Source: Desulfomonilia bacterium (GTDB lineage: Bacteria; Desulfobacterota; Desulfomonilia; UBA1062). From it: a stretch of 64,000 nucleotides of DNA. Positions 23,809 through 34,035 of this stretch are shown here, piece after piece. A program made the position numbers and the translations under genes. A model generated the notes under the pieces. That model made no database searches. It saw only the letters and a program-made list of their open reading frames with translations, and was not told where the DNA came from. Every line of letters begins with the position of its first letter. The first letter of the stretch is position 1. Where the stretch lies: the NCBI GenBank assembly GCA_036567785.1, contig DATCTV010000037.1, positions 186,001-250,000 on the forward strand, given 5' to 3'.

Positions 23809-24729
23809 ATGCGGCATGTAACGGTACTCCTTAAGGAGGTCGTTCAGGTGATAGCTCCAAGGGATGGCGGCAAGTATTTCGATGGAACGCTTGGCGGCGG
23901 AGGCCATTCACTGGCCATCCTAGAAGCAAGTTCACCCTCGGGTATGCTCGCAGGAACCGATCTTGACGGGGATGCCCTGTCAAGACTCTCGGAGACATTC
24001 AAACCTTTCGGCGAAAGGGCGCATTTTTTCAGAGACAACTTCACTTCGATCGACACGATTTGTAAAACTCTCGGATGGAACAGCCTTTCGGGTATAGTTC
24101 TTGATCTTGGAGTTTCCTCTTTTCAGCTTGATATGCCGGAAAAGGGCTTTTCCTTTTCAAAGGATGCTCCTCTCGACATGAGGTTTGAATCCGGCGCAGA
24201 ACTTTCTGCCTATGATGTCGTCAACGGATATGACGAGGAAGAGCTTGCAAGGATTATACGGGAATACGGGGAAGAAAGGTTTTCAAGGAGAATTGCAGAA
24301 AAAATCACAGACAGCAGGCCTGTTAAGACCACTAAGGAACTTGCCGGTATTATAGCTTCAGCGATTCCCAGGAAGTACTGGCCTGCAAATATCCATCCTG
24401 CGACCAGGACGTTTCAGGCAATCAGGATAGAGGTAAACAGAGAGCTTGATAATCTCAGGGAATTTCTTCCCAAAGCGGCATCTCTTCTCGAACCGGGCGG
24501 CGTAATGGCTGTGATCTCTTTTCATTCACTCGAAGACAGGATTGTAAAGCGCTTTTTTGCAGGTCCTGTCCATGATGTATCTGCAAGGGGTATACCGGTT
24601 CTTATCGAACCTGATACGCCCGTTATGGAAAGGGTAACGAAAAAACCTGTTCTGCCGTCACCAATGGAAATTGAAGCAAATCCAAGGTCCAGAAGCGCCA
24701 AACTCAGGGCGGCCAGGAGGAGGGGATGA
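23809..24729 (+). CDS. rsmH: 16S rRNA (cytosine1402-N4)-methyltransferase RsmH
   Basis: 306 aa. The family opening RHVTVLLKEVVQVI, the SAM motif FDGTLGGGGHS (25-35) and the conserved ATRTFQAIRIEVNREL are present. It methylates C1402 in the ribosomal P site. It starts 4 nt after the mraZ stop and overlaps the FtsL-like gene by 4 nt (ATGA). Confidence 0.96.
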   Translation: MRHVTVLLKEVVQVIAPRDGGKYFDGTLGGGGHSLAILEASSPSGMLAGTDLDGDALSRLSETFKPFGERAHFFRDNFTSIDTICKTLGWNSLSGIVLDLGVSSFQLDMPEKGFSFSKDAPLDMRFESGAELSAYDVVNGYDEEELARIIREYGEERFSRRIAEKITDSRPVKTTKELAGIIASAIPRKYWPANIHPATRTFQAIRIEVNRELDNLREFLPKAASLLEPGGVMAVISFHSLEDRIVKRFFAGPVHDVSARGIPVLIEPDTPVMERVTKKPVLPSPMEIEANPRSRSAKLRAARRRG

Positions 24730-25016
24730 AAAGAGTCAGCAGGAAGACGATGCTCATTGCCGGTATTGTCTTTATTTCATCCTTTTGCTTGTGGGCCATG
24801 TTTCATGTCTGGACGAGGACATTCGCCATGGACCTTGGATATCAGATTTCCAGGGAGCAGGGTATCAAGGAGGAGTTTACAAACGAAAACAAGGCGCTCA
24901 GGCTGGAGATTTCAACACTGAAAAGAACCGACAGGCTGGAATCGATCGCCGTCAAAAACCTCGGCATGACGCCGCCGTCACCTGAACAGATGGTGTATCT
25001 ATGGAAAAAAGAGTAA
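24726..25016 (+). CDS. ftsL: Cell division protein FtsL-like
   Basis: 96 aa with one transmembrane helix (about 8-26) and a periplasmic leucine-zipper-like coiled coil (ENKALRLEISTLKRTDRLE), ending AVKNLGMTPPSPEQMVYL, typical of FtsL. FtsL links the divisome to FtsB/FtsQ and activates FtsWI. Identity rests on size, topology and position between rsmH and ftsI, as FtsL sequences diverge quickly. It overlaps ftsI by 16 nt. Confidence 0.85.
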   Translation: MKRVSRKTMLIAGIVFISSFCLWAMFHVWTRTFAMDLGYQISREQGIKEEFTNENKALRLEISTLKRTDRLESIAVKNLGMTPPSPEQMVYLWKKE

Positions 25017-26710
25017 ACGTCATATTAGTCGTTTTTCTTTTCCTCATGGCCGGCTTATGCGCAAAGGCATTTCATCTGCAGGTGCTCAAGGCAGAAGACG
25101 TAATATCCAGGGCGTACAGGAAATTTGAGCACAGCGTTAACCTAAGCCCCAGCAGGGGGATCATATATGACAGGAGAGGTCACCCTCTTGCTATCAGTCT
25201 GGACGTGAAATCAGTTGCGGCAAACCCGAGGCTTATAAAGGATCATAATGATGCATCAGTAAAGCTTGCCAGGGCCCTTGATATGGACCGTTCATATATC
25301 AGAAAACGTCTTGGAGAAGGCAAGTATTTCGCATGGATAAAGCGTCAGGCAACACCCGACGAAATAAAGGCTGTTGAAGATCTTAAAATCAAGGGGATTG
25401 GTTTTTTCAACGAAAAAAAGCGGTTTTATCCCGAAAGTGAAGCCCTGTCGAACATTCTGGGTTTTGTCGGCGTTGACGGAAACGGTCTGGAAGGGCTTGA
25501 GCTTCAGTATGACCATGTTCTTAAGGGGATGCCGAAACACATAGAGGTAGAGAAGGACGGTTTGGGGCGTATAATATGCGCCCAGGGTGTAAAGCCGGAT
25601 GTGAATGACAGCAAGGACGGCAACAGTCTTGGTCTTACGATCGATAAAAGACTGCAGTATATTTCATATGCATTTATCAAGGATGCGGTCGAGAGCAACA
25701 ATGCAAAGGGCGGTTTTGTCATAATAACAAATCCCCATACCGGAGAGATTTATTCCATGGCCTCCTATCCAGGATTTGACCCGAATATCGGTTCATACAG
25801 GAATCTTTCAGGCCATCACAACAGGGCTATCACCGATGTCTTTGAGCCCGGCTCGGTTGTAAAACCGATATGGGTCGCATGGGGACTCGATACCAATTAT
25901 CTCAATGCATCCCAAAGTGTTTTCTGTGAGAACGGGGCATATAAATTTCATCATTCGACAATAAACGACCATGAAGGAAAAGGCTGGCTTACCGTAAGCG
26001 AGGTCGTTAAATACAGCAGCAATATCGGTATGGTAAAGCTGTTCAGTCCTGTGGATACATCCAGACTGTATAACTGCTTGAAGGCATTCGGATTTGGTTT
26101 TCCAACAGGGATCGACTTTCCAGGCGAACCTGCAGGACTTGTCAGGAACCCGAAAGGCTGGCGAATGATAGACAAGGCGACCATGGCCTTCGGGCAGGGA
26201 TTTGCCATAACAGGCATACAGCTTATCACCGCCTTCAATTCCCTGGTAAACGGAGGCGTCATCATAAGGCCTCATTTCATCGACTACATATCGGACCCGA
26301 CAGGCAGGGTCTCCAAATATCAGCCTCAAATTCTGAGGAAGGTTATGTCTGAAAAGACATCCGAAGAAATCGTTGACATTATGAAAACAGTGGTATTGAA
26401 AGGCGGAACTGGTGAGGCTGCAGGAATGAACAACTATACCGTATTCGGCAAGACCGGGACCGCCCAGAAGGTAGATCCTCTGACAAGAAGCTATTCGGCT
26501 GGAGCTCATGTTTCCTCTTTCATCGGCGGGATAATGGATTCATCCGGAAAACCTGTTATGACTATGCTGGTCTGCATAGATGAACCTCATCCGTATTACT
26601 ATGCCAGTATCGTTACGTGTCCCGTTTTCAAGAATATCGCCATGCAGTGTACAAATATCATGGATATGCGACCCATAATAACACTGGCAAAAGAAGGGGG
26701 ACGGGGGTGA
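25001..26710 (+). CDS. ftsI: Septal peptidoglycan transpeptidase FtsI (PBP3)
   Basis: 569 aa class B penicillin-binding protein. A membrane anchor lies at about 7-25, the dimerisation domain at 50-215 (SRGIIYDRRGHPLA) and the transpeptidase after that. The active-site triads are S285-V-V-K288, S339-S-N341 and K484-T-G486. The first is usually STFK or STMK in FtsI, so SVVK is a slight variant. There is no room for C-terminal PASTA domains. Its stop overlaps the murE GTG start. Confidence 0.94.
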   Translation: MEKRVNVILVVFLFLMAGLCAKAFHLQVLKAEDVISRAYRKFEHSVNLSPSRGIIYDRRGHPLAISLDVKSVAANPRLIKDHNDASVKLARALDMDRSYIRKRLGEGKYFAWIKRQATPDEIKAVEDLKIKGIGFFNEKKRFYPESEALSNILGFVGVDGNGLEGLELQYDHVLKGMPKHIEVEKDGLGRIICAQGVKPDVNDSKDGNSLGLTIDKRLQYISYAFIKDAVESNNAKGGFVIITNPHTGEIYSMASYPGFDPNIGSYRNLSGHHNRAITDVFEPGSVVKPIWVAWGLDTNYLNASQSVFCENGAYKFHHSTINDHEGKGWLTVSEVVKYSSNIGMVKLFSPVDTSRLYNCLKAFGFGFPTGIDFPGEPAGLVRNPKGWRMIDKATMAFGQGFAITGIQLITAFNSLVNGGVIIRPHFIDYISDPTGRVSKYQPQILRKVMSEKTSEEIVDIMKTVVLKGGTGEAAGMNNYTVFGKTGTAQKVDPLTRSYSAGAHVSSFIGGIMDSSGKPVMTMLVCIDEPHPYYYASIVTCPVFKNIAMQCTNIMDMRPIITLAKEGGRG

Positions 26711-28155
26711 AGGCATCGACTCTTGCAGGCATGATTCCGGCTGCGGTCCTGAAAGGGCCTGACGTGGAAGTTTCAGGCATAACCGACGATACAAGGAAAA
26801 TCATAAAAGGGGCGGCATTCATAGCGCTGAAAGGCTCGGTGACTGACGGTCATAACTATATCAGGACGGCCCGGAAAAACGGCGCCGGACTGATTGTATG
26901 CAATTCGGGTTATGACAGCTCCCGGATTGGATTACCGGTTATCGAAGTGCCTGATACAAGAAAGGCTCTCAGGGTAATACTTCCGGCCCTTTTCCCTTCG
27001 GCAGGGAAAATGACGCTTGCGGGTATAACAGGCACAAGCGGGAAGACAACGACTGCGTACCTGCTTGAATCCATTGCCAGGGCCGCGTGGAAAAACCCGG
27101 GTCTGATAGGAACCATAGAAATAAGATACGGCTCAGAAAGAATTCCTGCAAATGTAACCACCCCCGGTCCGGTCGAACTTTTCGGCATGCTCGATGACAT
27201 GGCCAGCAAAGACGTGGACATATGCATAATGGAGGTCAGCTCGCATGCCCTTGACCAGGGACGTGTTGACGGTCTTATGTTCGATGCAGGTGTGTTCATG
27301 AACCTCTCCCATGAGCATCTTGACTATCATAGGAACATGCGGGAATATCTCAATGCTAAGAAGAGGCTTTTCACGGAATACCTCAGAGGCGGCGCTGTCA
27401 TAAATATTGATGATTCAGCGGGTAAAGAACTGAAGATCGAGATCCAGAATGCAATAACTTTCGGCAATTCAAAGAATGCTGATATAAGGGCAAATTCGGT
27501 CAGGACTGACGAAGGTTCGATGATAATCAATCTTGACACCCCCAGAGGAAGGTTCGAACTGGCGAGCAATCTTCTCGGGCGTTTTCAGGTCTATAATATC
27601 ATGGCTGCAACAGGGGCCGCCATGAGCCTCGGGATTGATACCGTGGCGATAATCGAAGGCATTGCAAATCTCAGGTTTGTGCCCGGGAGGATGGAACCTG
27701 TTCCGAACAGCAGGGGGCTCAGGATTCTGGTAGATTATGCGCATAAGCCCGAAGCGCTTGAAAATGCGCTTGAAGCTGCAAAGGCGCTTTCCCACGGGAA
27801 GGTTCATACCATATTCGGGTGCGGCGGAGATCGTGACAGGGCCAAAAGGCCTTTAATGGCGGCCATTGCGGAAAAATATTCAGATACCGTGATAGTTACA
27901 TCGGACAATCCGAGAACGGAAGATCCGAATGCTATTATCAAGGAAATACTTGCCGGATTTTCACCCGGCTGCAATCCGATAGTAGAACCTGACAGGGCAA
28001 CGGCTATCAAGCTTGGTGTGGGGCTGATGGAGGCTGAGGACCTGCTTATCATTGCGGGCAAAGGCCATGAAGATTATCAGATCATCGGGACAAAAAAGTA
28101 TCCTTTTGACGACCGGGCAATGGCCAGGAGGGCTGTTCTGGAGGTTATGTCATGA
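26707..28155 (+). CDS. murE: UDP-N-acetylmuramoyl-L-alanyl-D-glutamate-2,6-diaminopimelate ligase
   Basis: 482 aa from GTG 26707 (VKASTLAGMIP), chosen because it overlaps the ftsI stop as GTGA and has AAGGGGG upstream; the frame is open to 26617. The ATP motif is ITGTSGKTTTAY. The amino-acid-specificity motif DNPR (VTSDNPRTEDP) indicates meso-diaminopimelate and not lysine. It adds the third residue of the stem peptide in the cytoplasm. Confidence 0.95.
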   Translation: MKASTLAGMIPAAVLKGPDVEVSGITDDTRKIIKGAAFIALKGSVTDGHNYIRTARKNGAGLIVCNSGYDSSRIGLPVIEVPDTRKALRVILPALFPSAGKMTLAGITGTSGKTTTAYLLESIARAAWKNPGLIGTIEIRYGSERIPANVTTPGPVELFGMLDDMASKDVDICIMEVSSHALDQGRVDGLMFDAGVFMNLSHEHLDYHRNMREYLNAKKRLFTEYLRGGAVINIDDSAGKELKIEIQNAITFGNSKNADIRANSVRTDEGSMIINLDTPRGRFELASNLLGRFQVYNIMAATGAAMSLGIDTVAIIEGIANLRFVPGRMEPVPNSRGLRILVDYAHKPEALENALEAAKALSHGKVHTIFGCGGDRDRAKRPLMAAIAEKYSDTVIVTSDNPRTEDPNAIIKEILAGFSPGCNPIVEPDRATAIKLGVGLMEAEDLLIIAGKGHEDYQIIGTKKYPFDDRAMARRAVLEVMS

Positions 28156-29516
28156 GGGGCAGATTGATTGATGCCGCCAGCATAACCGGCGGCACCCTTT
28201 TAGAAGGCAATCCTGAAACGCCCTTTGCCGGAATATCGACCGACTCGCGGCTGGTAACCAAAGGCGAACTCTTTATTGCGCTCAAGGGTGATAATTTCAA
28301 CGGCCACGACTTTGTCAGACAGGCTTTTGAAAGGGGTGCGGCAGCGGCTGTCGTTGAACTCACGCCGGATGCAAAGGGTTTGAACATTATTCAGGTAGAA
28401 GACACTCTCGCCGCTCTTGGCGCGCTTGCCGCGTATAACAGACGCTTATACGATGCAAAAATTACAGGCATTACCGGTTCTGCAGGCAAGACCACTGTCA
28501 AGGAGATGATTGCATCCATTCTGGCGCTTGCGGGAAACGTCCTTAAAACACAGAAAAACTATAACAACCTCATCGGCGTGCCGATGAGACTCCTGGACCT
28601 TAGGGACGAACACGATTTTGCCGTCATAGAAATGGGCACAAACTCGCCCGGTGAGATCAGAAGACTTGCCGGGATGACGATGCCGGACGTGTCGGTGTTG
28701 ACCGGTATTGTACCGGCGCATCTCAAGGGTCTTGGAAGCATGGAAGGCATCATCAGTGAAAAGCAGAGCATCTTCGAATATACGACAGGTACGGCGGTCT
28801 ATGACCCGAACGGTGAATATACGAAAAATGTGGTCGTTCCGGAAAGCCTCAGGAAAATCACATTTTCTTTAAAATATCCCGCCGATGTTTTTCCTTGCGA
28901 GGTTCACAGACAGGACCTCACGGGAACAATTTTTACCGCGGCATTAAGAGATGTAAAAATCAAGATAAAGACCAGTCTGCCCGGCATGCACAATGTCCAG
29001 AACGCCCTTGCCGCATGCGCGTGCGCCCTTGCGTTCGATATTGAACCCGGGATGATACAGGAAGGGATTGAAAAGGCCGTATTCCCTGGAATGCGCTCCG
29101 AGATCGTAGTCTCCGATGGCCTTACCATAATCGACGACAGCTATAATGCAAATCCCGGTTCGATGAAGGCGGCGCTCGACATACTCTCCACAGCGTCTCA
29201 TTCTGTCAAGATTGCGGTCCTGGGCGATATGCTGGAGCTTGGTGAAGATGCACTGTTCTGGCATAAAGAGCTTGGCAGATGGGCTGCCTCATCGAACATC
29301 AGCCAGCTTATCATAACAGGGGAAATGGCCCTTACGGTAAAAGAGGCGGCCTATAATGCCGGACTCGATATAAGGCGGATTACCATTGCGGAAAATGTTG
29401 AGGATATAAAGAACACGCTTGCAAGGAGGAGTCTGAAAGACGCAATCATTCTGGTGAAGGCTTCCCGCTCGCTCAAACTCGACCGTGTAGTTGCATACCT
29501 CAAGGAGGCGGCGTAG
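28152..29516 (+). CDS. murF: UDP-N-acetylmuramoyl-tripeptide-D-alanyl-D-alanine ligase
   Basis: 454 aa. Mur ligase fold with the ATP motif ITGSAGKTTVKEM, the family segment TQKNYNNLIGVPMRLL and the central EMGTNSPGEI. It attaches D-Ala-D-Ala to the UDP-MurNAc-tripeptide. Its dipeptide substrate needs a Ddl ligase, which is not encoded in this cluster. It overlaps murE by 4 nt and abuts mraY directly. Confidence 0.95.
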   Translation: MRGRLIDAASITGGTLLEGNPETPFAGISTDSRLVTKGELFIALKGDNFNGHDFVRQAFERGAAAAVVELTPDAKGLNIIQVEDTLAALGALAAYNRRLYDAKITGITGSAGKTTVKEMIASILALAGNVLKTQKNYNNLIGVPMRLLDLRDEHDFAVIEMGTNSPGEIRRLAGMTMPDVSVLTGIVPAHLKGLGSMEGIISEKQSIFEYTTGTAVYDPNGEYTKNVVVPESLRKITFSLKYPADVFPCEVHRQDLTGTIFTAALRDVKIKIKTSLPGMHNVQNALAACACALAFDIEPGMIQEGIEKAVFPGMRSEIVVSDGLTIIDDSYNANPGSMKAALDILSTASHSVKIAVLGDMLELGEDALFWHKELGRWAASSNISQLIITGEMALTVKEAAYNAGLDIRRITIAENVEDIKNTLARRSLKDAIILVKASRSLKLDRVVAYLKEAA

Positions 29517-30593
29517 ATGCTCTACCATATTCTTTATCCTCTGCACATATATCATTCGTTATTCAATGTCTTCAAATACCTTACGTTCAGGAGCATTTAC
29601 GCGACAATAACCGCGCTTCTGATTGCCCTGCTTCTCGGACCCTGGTTTATCGAAAGGCTCAGGATGATGAGCTTCGGGGAAAGGATAAGCACATATACGC
29701 CCGGTCACAACAACAAGGCGGGTACCCCTACGATGGGAGGGCTCTTTATCGTATTCACGATAGTCTTCTCGGCGCTCATGTGGGTAGACCTTTCGAACAG
29801 GTTCGTCTGGCTGGTTACTTTCATAACGATTGTCTTCGGCGCACTGGGGTTTATCGACGATTATGTGAAAACGAGGAAAGGCAACATGAAGGGGCTGCCC
29901 GGGAAATTGAGGCTTGCAATCGAATTTGCGGCCGCCGGCGTCGTAGGATATATACTGACCACCATCCCGGGATTCAGTACGGTTGTCACCGTGCCGTTTT
30001 TTAAAAATGTACAGTTTGACCTGGGCCTGTTCTTCATACCTTTTTCCATGCTGGTCATTGTGGGTGCGGCAAACGCCGTAAATCTGACCGACGGTCTCGA
30101 CGGGCTTGCCATCGGCCCGAGCACGATAGCTGCCGCAACATACCTGCTGTTCGCTTACCTGACAGGCAACTTCAAGACGTCCGCGTACCTGCAGATACAT
30201 TATATCGCAGGTGTCGGCGAACTGAGCGTGTTCCTTGGCGCCATGGTGGGCGCCGGCATGGGATTCCTCTGGTATAACGCATATCCCGCCCAGGTCTTCA
30301 TGGGTGATGTCGGCTCCCTGAGCCTTGGCGGCATACTCGGTACTGTCGCGGTCATAACAAAACAGGAGATACTTCTCGTTGTAGTGGGCGGGATATTTGT
30401 GATGGAAGTCATGTCGGTAATTCTCCAGGTGGGATTCTTCAAGTTCACTAGAGGCAAACGCATATTCCGCATGGCACCCATACACCACCACTTTGAACTC
30501 AAGGGATGGCCGGAACCCAAGATAATCGTAAGGTTCTGGATCATCTCGATACTGCTGGCAATGCTTGCGATATCTACACTTAAACTGAGGTAA
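29517..30593 (+). CDS. mraY: Phospho-N-acetylmuramoyl-pentapeptide transferase
   Basis: 358 aa polytopic membrane enzyme, about ten helices. Signature motifs are GTPTMGG (62-68), the aspartate pair in [18 protein letters not shown] and FKLTRGKRIF-like [23 protein letters not shown]. It makes lipid I on undecaprenyl phosphate. The ATG follows the murF stop with no gap. Confidence 0.97.
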   Translation: MLYHILYPLHIYHSLFNVFKYLTFRSIYATITALLIALLLGPWFIERLRMMSFGERISTYTPGHNNKAGTPTMGGLFIVFTIVFSALMWVDLSNRFVWLVTFITIVFGALGFIDDYVKTRKGNMKGLPGKLRLAIEFAAAGVVGYILTTIPGFSTVVTVPFFKNVQFDLGLFFIPFSMLVIVGAANAVNLTDGLDGLAIGPSTIAAATYLLFAYLTGNFKTSAYLQIHYIAGVGELSVFLGAMVGAGMGFLWYNAYPAQVFMGDVGSLSLGGILGTVAVITKQEILLVVVGGIFVMEVMSVILQVGFFKFTRGKRIFRMAPIHHHFELKGWPEPKIIVRFWIISILLAMLAISTLKLR

Positions 30594-30596
30594 AAA

Positions 30597-31886
30597 ATGA
30601 AAGTCCTGGTATGGGGAACCGGTGAAACCGGGATCGAGGCGGCCAGGGTGATGGCTGCAAGGGGTAATGACGTCAGGCTTGTCGATGAGATCGAGCCAGG
30701 GGAAGGTCTTGCTTTTCCTGCTAGTAGGCTTGAGGAAGCCGATATCGCCTGGGCCGACCTGGTAATTCCGAGTCCGGGTGTACCCAGGGGGCATCCCATG
30801 CTCGCAATGGCGAAAAAGGTGCTTTCCGAGATAGAGGTCGCAGCTTCTATGCTTACCGGAAGGCTTGTTGCGGTAACGGGCACAAACGGGAAGACCACAA
30901 CGGTTACGCTCATCCACAGGATATTATCTGAAGCGGGATTAAATGCCGGGATAGGCGGCAACATTTCGCCTCCGCTTATAAGCCTTGTCGATGCGGACCC
31001 GGAATATGTGGTTTCCGAAATAAGCTCATTCCAGCTCGAGTGGATAGAGAAGTTCAGGCCGTCAATCGGCGTCTGCATGAATATCACGCCTGACCACCTC
31101 GACCGCTATAATACTATGGAAGAATATGTATATTATAAGCTGAGGCTCTTTGAGAATATGACTGATGGCGATATAGCCGTCATAAACAATGACGACCCGT
31201 ACAGGGAAATGATCAGAACCCCGCGCAGAGCGGGATTTTCGTTTTCGAAGGCTGACATCGAGCATGGGGCATATATCAGGGATGGCCGGATAATATTTTA
31301 CGGTGAGATTGAGGGTGAGGGCCCGAAGGTGCCTGATGCCGCGGCAGTAGGCAAAGGGACAATCGAGGATATGCTTGCCGCCGCAGTCGTCACTCGTTAC
31401 CTCGGTGTCGAACCAAAGATAATGGAAGACGTGTTTCTCTCGTTCAGGGTTATCCACCACAGGTTCGAATATGCGGGGGAACTGGGGGGTGTGGTATTCA
31501 TTGACGACTCGAAAGGCACCAATGTCGGAGCCATAGACACGGCGCTTGCGAGTGTGGATAAAAAGGCCGTCATAATACTCGGCGGAAAGGACAAGGGGGG
31601 TGACTTCGGAGAGATTATCGCAAGGCACTCCGGCAAGTTGAGGAAGGCCGTTCTCATCGGTGAGGCGGCGGCCAGGATCGCTTCCGAAATAAAAGGGATC
31701 ACTGATTTCGAGTATGCGGAATCCATGATGGATGCGGTTACAAAATCTTTTGATTCGGCGAGCCCAGGGGATATCGTGTTGCTCAGTCCGGGATGTGCCA
31801 GTTTTGATATGTATAAAAGCTATGCCCACAGGGGAGAGGTGTTTACAGATTGCGTGAAGAAGCTGAAGACAACAAAAAGGAACTGA
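30597..31886 (+). CDS. murD: UDP-N-acetylmuramoyl-L-alanine-D-glutamate ligase
   Basis: 429 aa Mur ligase. An N-terminal Rossmann-like UDP-binding part (VLVWGTGETGIEAARVM), the ATP motif VTGTNGKTTTVTL and EISSFQLEWI near 140 are present. It adds D-glutamate to UDP-MurNAc-L-Ala. It starts 3 nt after mraY and overlaps the putative TTG start of ftsW by 37 nt. Confidence 0.95.
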   Translation: MKVLVWGTGETGIEAARVMAARGNDVRLVDEIEPGEGLAFPASRLEEADIAWADLVIPSPGVPRGHPMLAMAKKVLSEIEVAASMLTGRLVAVTGTNGKTTTVTLIHRILSEAGLNAGIGGNISPPLISLVDADPEYVVSEISSFQLEWIEKFRPSIGVCMNITPDHLDRYNTMEEYVYYKLRLFENMTDGDIAVINNDDPYREMIRTPRRAGFSFSKADIEHGAYIRDGRIIFYGEIEGEGPKVPDAAAVGKGTIEDMLAAAVVTRYLGVEPKIMEDVFLSFRVIHHRFEYAGELGGVVFIDDSKGTNVGAIDTALASVDKKAVIILGGKDKGGDFGEIIARHSGKLRKAVLIGEAAARIASEIKGITDFEYAESMMDAVTKSFDSASPGDIVLLSPGCASFDMYKSYAHRGEVFTDCVKKLKTTKRN

Positions 31887-32974
31887 GTTTCGACGTTCCG
31901 TTCCTGCTGGCAACGCTGGCGCTTATGGTTGCCGGTACGGTCATGGTCTATTCGGCCAGCTTCTTCCTTTCGAAGGAGATGTACGGCAACGGTTCGGCCA
32001 TAATTATGAAAAGGCTTTTCCACCTGGTTATCGGCTGCATCGTGATGATTACCGCGATGTTCATTGACTACAGGAAGGTTTTTACAAGGCCTGTTACATA
32101 TCTGCTGCTGATTGCAGGGCTTGTATCTCTTGTCCTGTGCTTCATACCCGGAGTGGGCATAACGGCAGGTCATGCTAAAAGATGGGTTAATCTGATAATT
32201 ATAAAATATCAGGCATCCGAGCTGATGAAAATCGCCATGCTCGTTTACATGTCATATTTCCTTTCGTCGAAATCAAAGAACATAGAGGTATTCTCGGTGG
32301 GGGTTTTCCCCGTGCTTTTCATATGCTCGATTGCGGCCGGGCTTATACTGATTGAACCCGATTTCGGGACGGCGGGGATACTTTTTGTCTGGACGGTCAT
32401 GGTGCTCTTTATTGCCGGGATGAGGATAAAGCACCTTCTGATCCTTGGTGCGGCCACATTACCCCTTGGTGTACTTTTCATGGTTTTTGAACCGTACAGG
32501 AGGGCCAGGCTCACTGCATTCATCAATCCCTGGCAGGACATGCAGGGCAACGGTTATCAGATAATACAATCCATGGTGGCCTTTTCCAAAGGAGGTTTCC
32601 TTGGAACCGGTCTTGGCGAAGGAGGACAGAAACTGTTCTTCCTGCCAGCACCTCATACGGATTTCATAATGGCGGTTCTTGGTGAAGAGACCGGATTCAT
32701 TGGCGTTGCTGTCATTGTCGTCCTTTTCGGGATATGGGTTTGGAGGGGGCTTAAGATTGCCAAGGCCACGAACGATCTTTTCGGTTTTTTCCTTGCGGTG
32801 TCATCGGTAATACTTGTAGGGCTTCAGGCGATCATAAACATCGGTGTGGCGATGAGCCTCTTCCCAACTACGGGAATACCTCTTCCTTTTTTCAGTTTCG
32901 GCGGTACGACGCTTGTCTCGACGATGCTTGCCTGCGGCATAATCCTGTCGGTGTCAAGGGGGGCCAGGACATGA
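31850..32974 (+). CDS. ftsW: Septal peptidoglycan glycosyltransferase FtsW (SEDS)
   Basis: 374 aa polytopic SEDS protein, about ten membrane helices. Conserved parts include VMVYSASFF near the first helix, KQPDLGTA-like IEPDFGTAGILFVW, and GIPLPFFSFGGTTLV near the end. It polymerises lipid II at the septum with FtsI. The TTG start at 31850 has GAGAGG upstream and lies inside murD; a later start would cut into the first helix, so I keep it. Confidence 0.93.
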   Translation: MREEAEDNKKELSFDVPFLLATLALMVAGTVMVYSASFFLSKEMYGNGSAIIMKRLFHLVIGCIVMITAMFIDYRKVFTRPVTYLLLIAGLVSLVLCFIPGVGITAGHAKRWVNLIIIKYQASELMKIAMLVYMSYFLSSKSKNIEVFSVGVFPVLFICSIAAGLILIEPDFGTAGILFVWTVMVLFIAGMRIKHLLILGAATLPLGVLFMVFEPYRRARLTAFINPWQDMQGNGYQIIQSMVAFSKGGFLGTGLGEGGQKLFFLPAPHTDFIMAVLGEETGFIGVAVIVVLFGIWVWRGLKIAKATNDLFGFFLAVSSVILVGLQAIINIGVAMSLFPTTGIPLPFFSFGGTTLVSTMLACGIILSVSRGART

Positions 32975-34035
32975 GGCTTGTCATTACTGCAGGCGGCACA
33001 GGCGGTCATATAATTCCTGCTCTTGCTGTTGCTCAGGCGCTCAAGGGAAAAAGGCCGGATACCGAAATCCTTTTCATAGGCACAGACCGCGGGCTTGAAG
33101 AGAAGCTTGCAGCAAAATACAATATTGGATTTGTGCCTCTCAAATCAGCAGGCATCAAAGGCAAATCATTTGCGAGCATACTTTCGGCTGTTTCAGTCAA
33201 TATCAGGGCGTTTGCAAGCGCATTAACGATCATGTCTTCATTCAGACCAGACTGGGTCATAGGCGCAGGCGGCTATGTGACCGGGATGGTGGTTCTCGCA
33301 GGAAGGCTCACAGGTGCAAGGTGTGCGATACAGGAGCAGAACAGCATTCCCGGACTGACTAACAGGATACTTGCAAGGATTTCTCAACGGATATTCCTTT
33401 CATTCCCCGATGCGGCGGGATCGTTTCCGGCCGGCAAATCCATAGTTACGGGCAATCCATTGCGCCCGGAATTCAAGCCAGTTGACGGCATTGCCAGGAA
33501 GATTCTTCTGATTATGGGCGGAAGCCTTGGTGCGACAAGCATCAACAGGGCGGCCGTTAGTGCGCTGGGGCTGATCAGAAAAAGCCTGAACGGTTTTGAG
33601 ATCATCCACCAGACAGGCGGAGCGGATGCGGGCTGGGTTAAGAAGGCCTATGAGGAAAAGGGCATAAAAGTTAAGGTCGAGCCTTTTATCGAAGACATGG
33701 CCCAGGTTTTTTCAAGAACGAAGCTTGCTGTATGCAGGGCTGGCGGGATAACACTTTCCGAGCTGTCACGCATGGGCGTGCCGGCCATAATGATTCCGCT
33801 TCCCAATGCGGCAGACAACCATCAGTATTTTAATGCCAGATACATAGCCGATGCAGGAGCCGGATGGATTCTGGAGCAGGCTGGGCTGACGCCCGAGGCG
33901 CTTGCGGCCGAGATCAGCAACAGACTTAATGACGAAGAGGCTCTTTCATCTGCTTCATCGGCCGGCAGACGGCTGGGACTGGGTGACGGGACAGAGCATA
34001 TAACAGAGGAGCTCATAAAATGTTCAGGGGAATAA
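32971..34035 (+). CDS. murG: Lipid II-forming GlcNAc transferase MurG
   Basis: 354 aa GT28 enzyme. The N-terminal motif TAGGTGGHIIPALAVA, VIGAGGYVTG and the UDP-GlcNAc-binding region AVCRAGGITLSELSRMGVPAIMIP are intact. It converts lipid I to lipid II on the inner face of the membrane. The start overlaps the ftsW stop (ATGA), and the 3' end overlaps murC by 16 nt. Confidence 0.96.
   Translation: MRLVITAGGTGGHIIPALAVAQALKGKRPDTEILFIGTDRGLEEKLAAKYNIGFVPLKSAGIKGKSFASILSAVSVNIRAFASALTIMSSFRPDWVIGAGGYVTGMVVLAGRLTGARCAIQEQNSIPGLTNRILARISQRIFLSFPDAAGSFPAGKSIVTGNPLRPEFKPVDGIARKILLIMGGSLGATSINRAAVSALGLIRKSLNGFEIIHQTGGADAGWVKKAYEEKGIKVKVEPFIEDMAQVFSRTKLAVCRAGGITLSELSRMGVPAIMIPLPNAADNHQYFNARYIADAGAGWILEQAGLTPEALAAEISNRLNDEEALSSASSAGRRLGLGDGTEHITEELIKCSGE

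Noticed and set aside
29559-30917. Long minus-strand open frames opposite mraY and murD (up to 452 aa)
   Set aside because: They mirror codon bias of the plus-strand genes, lack motifs and ribosome sites, and lie wholly over recognised genes.
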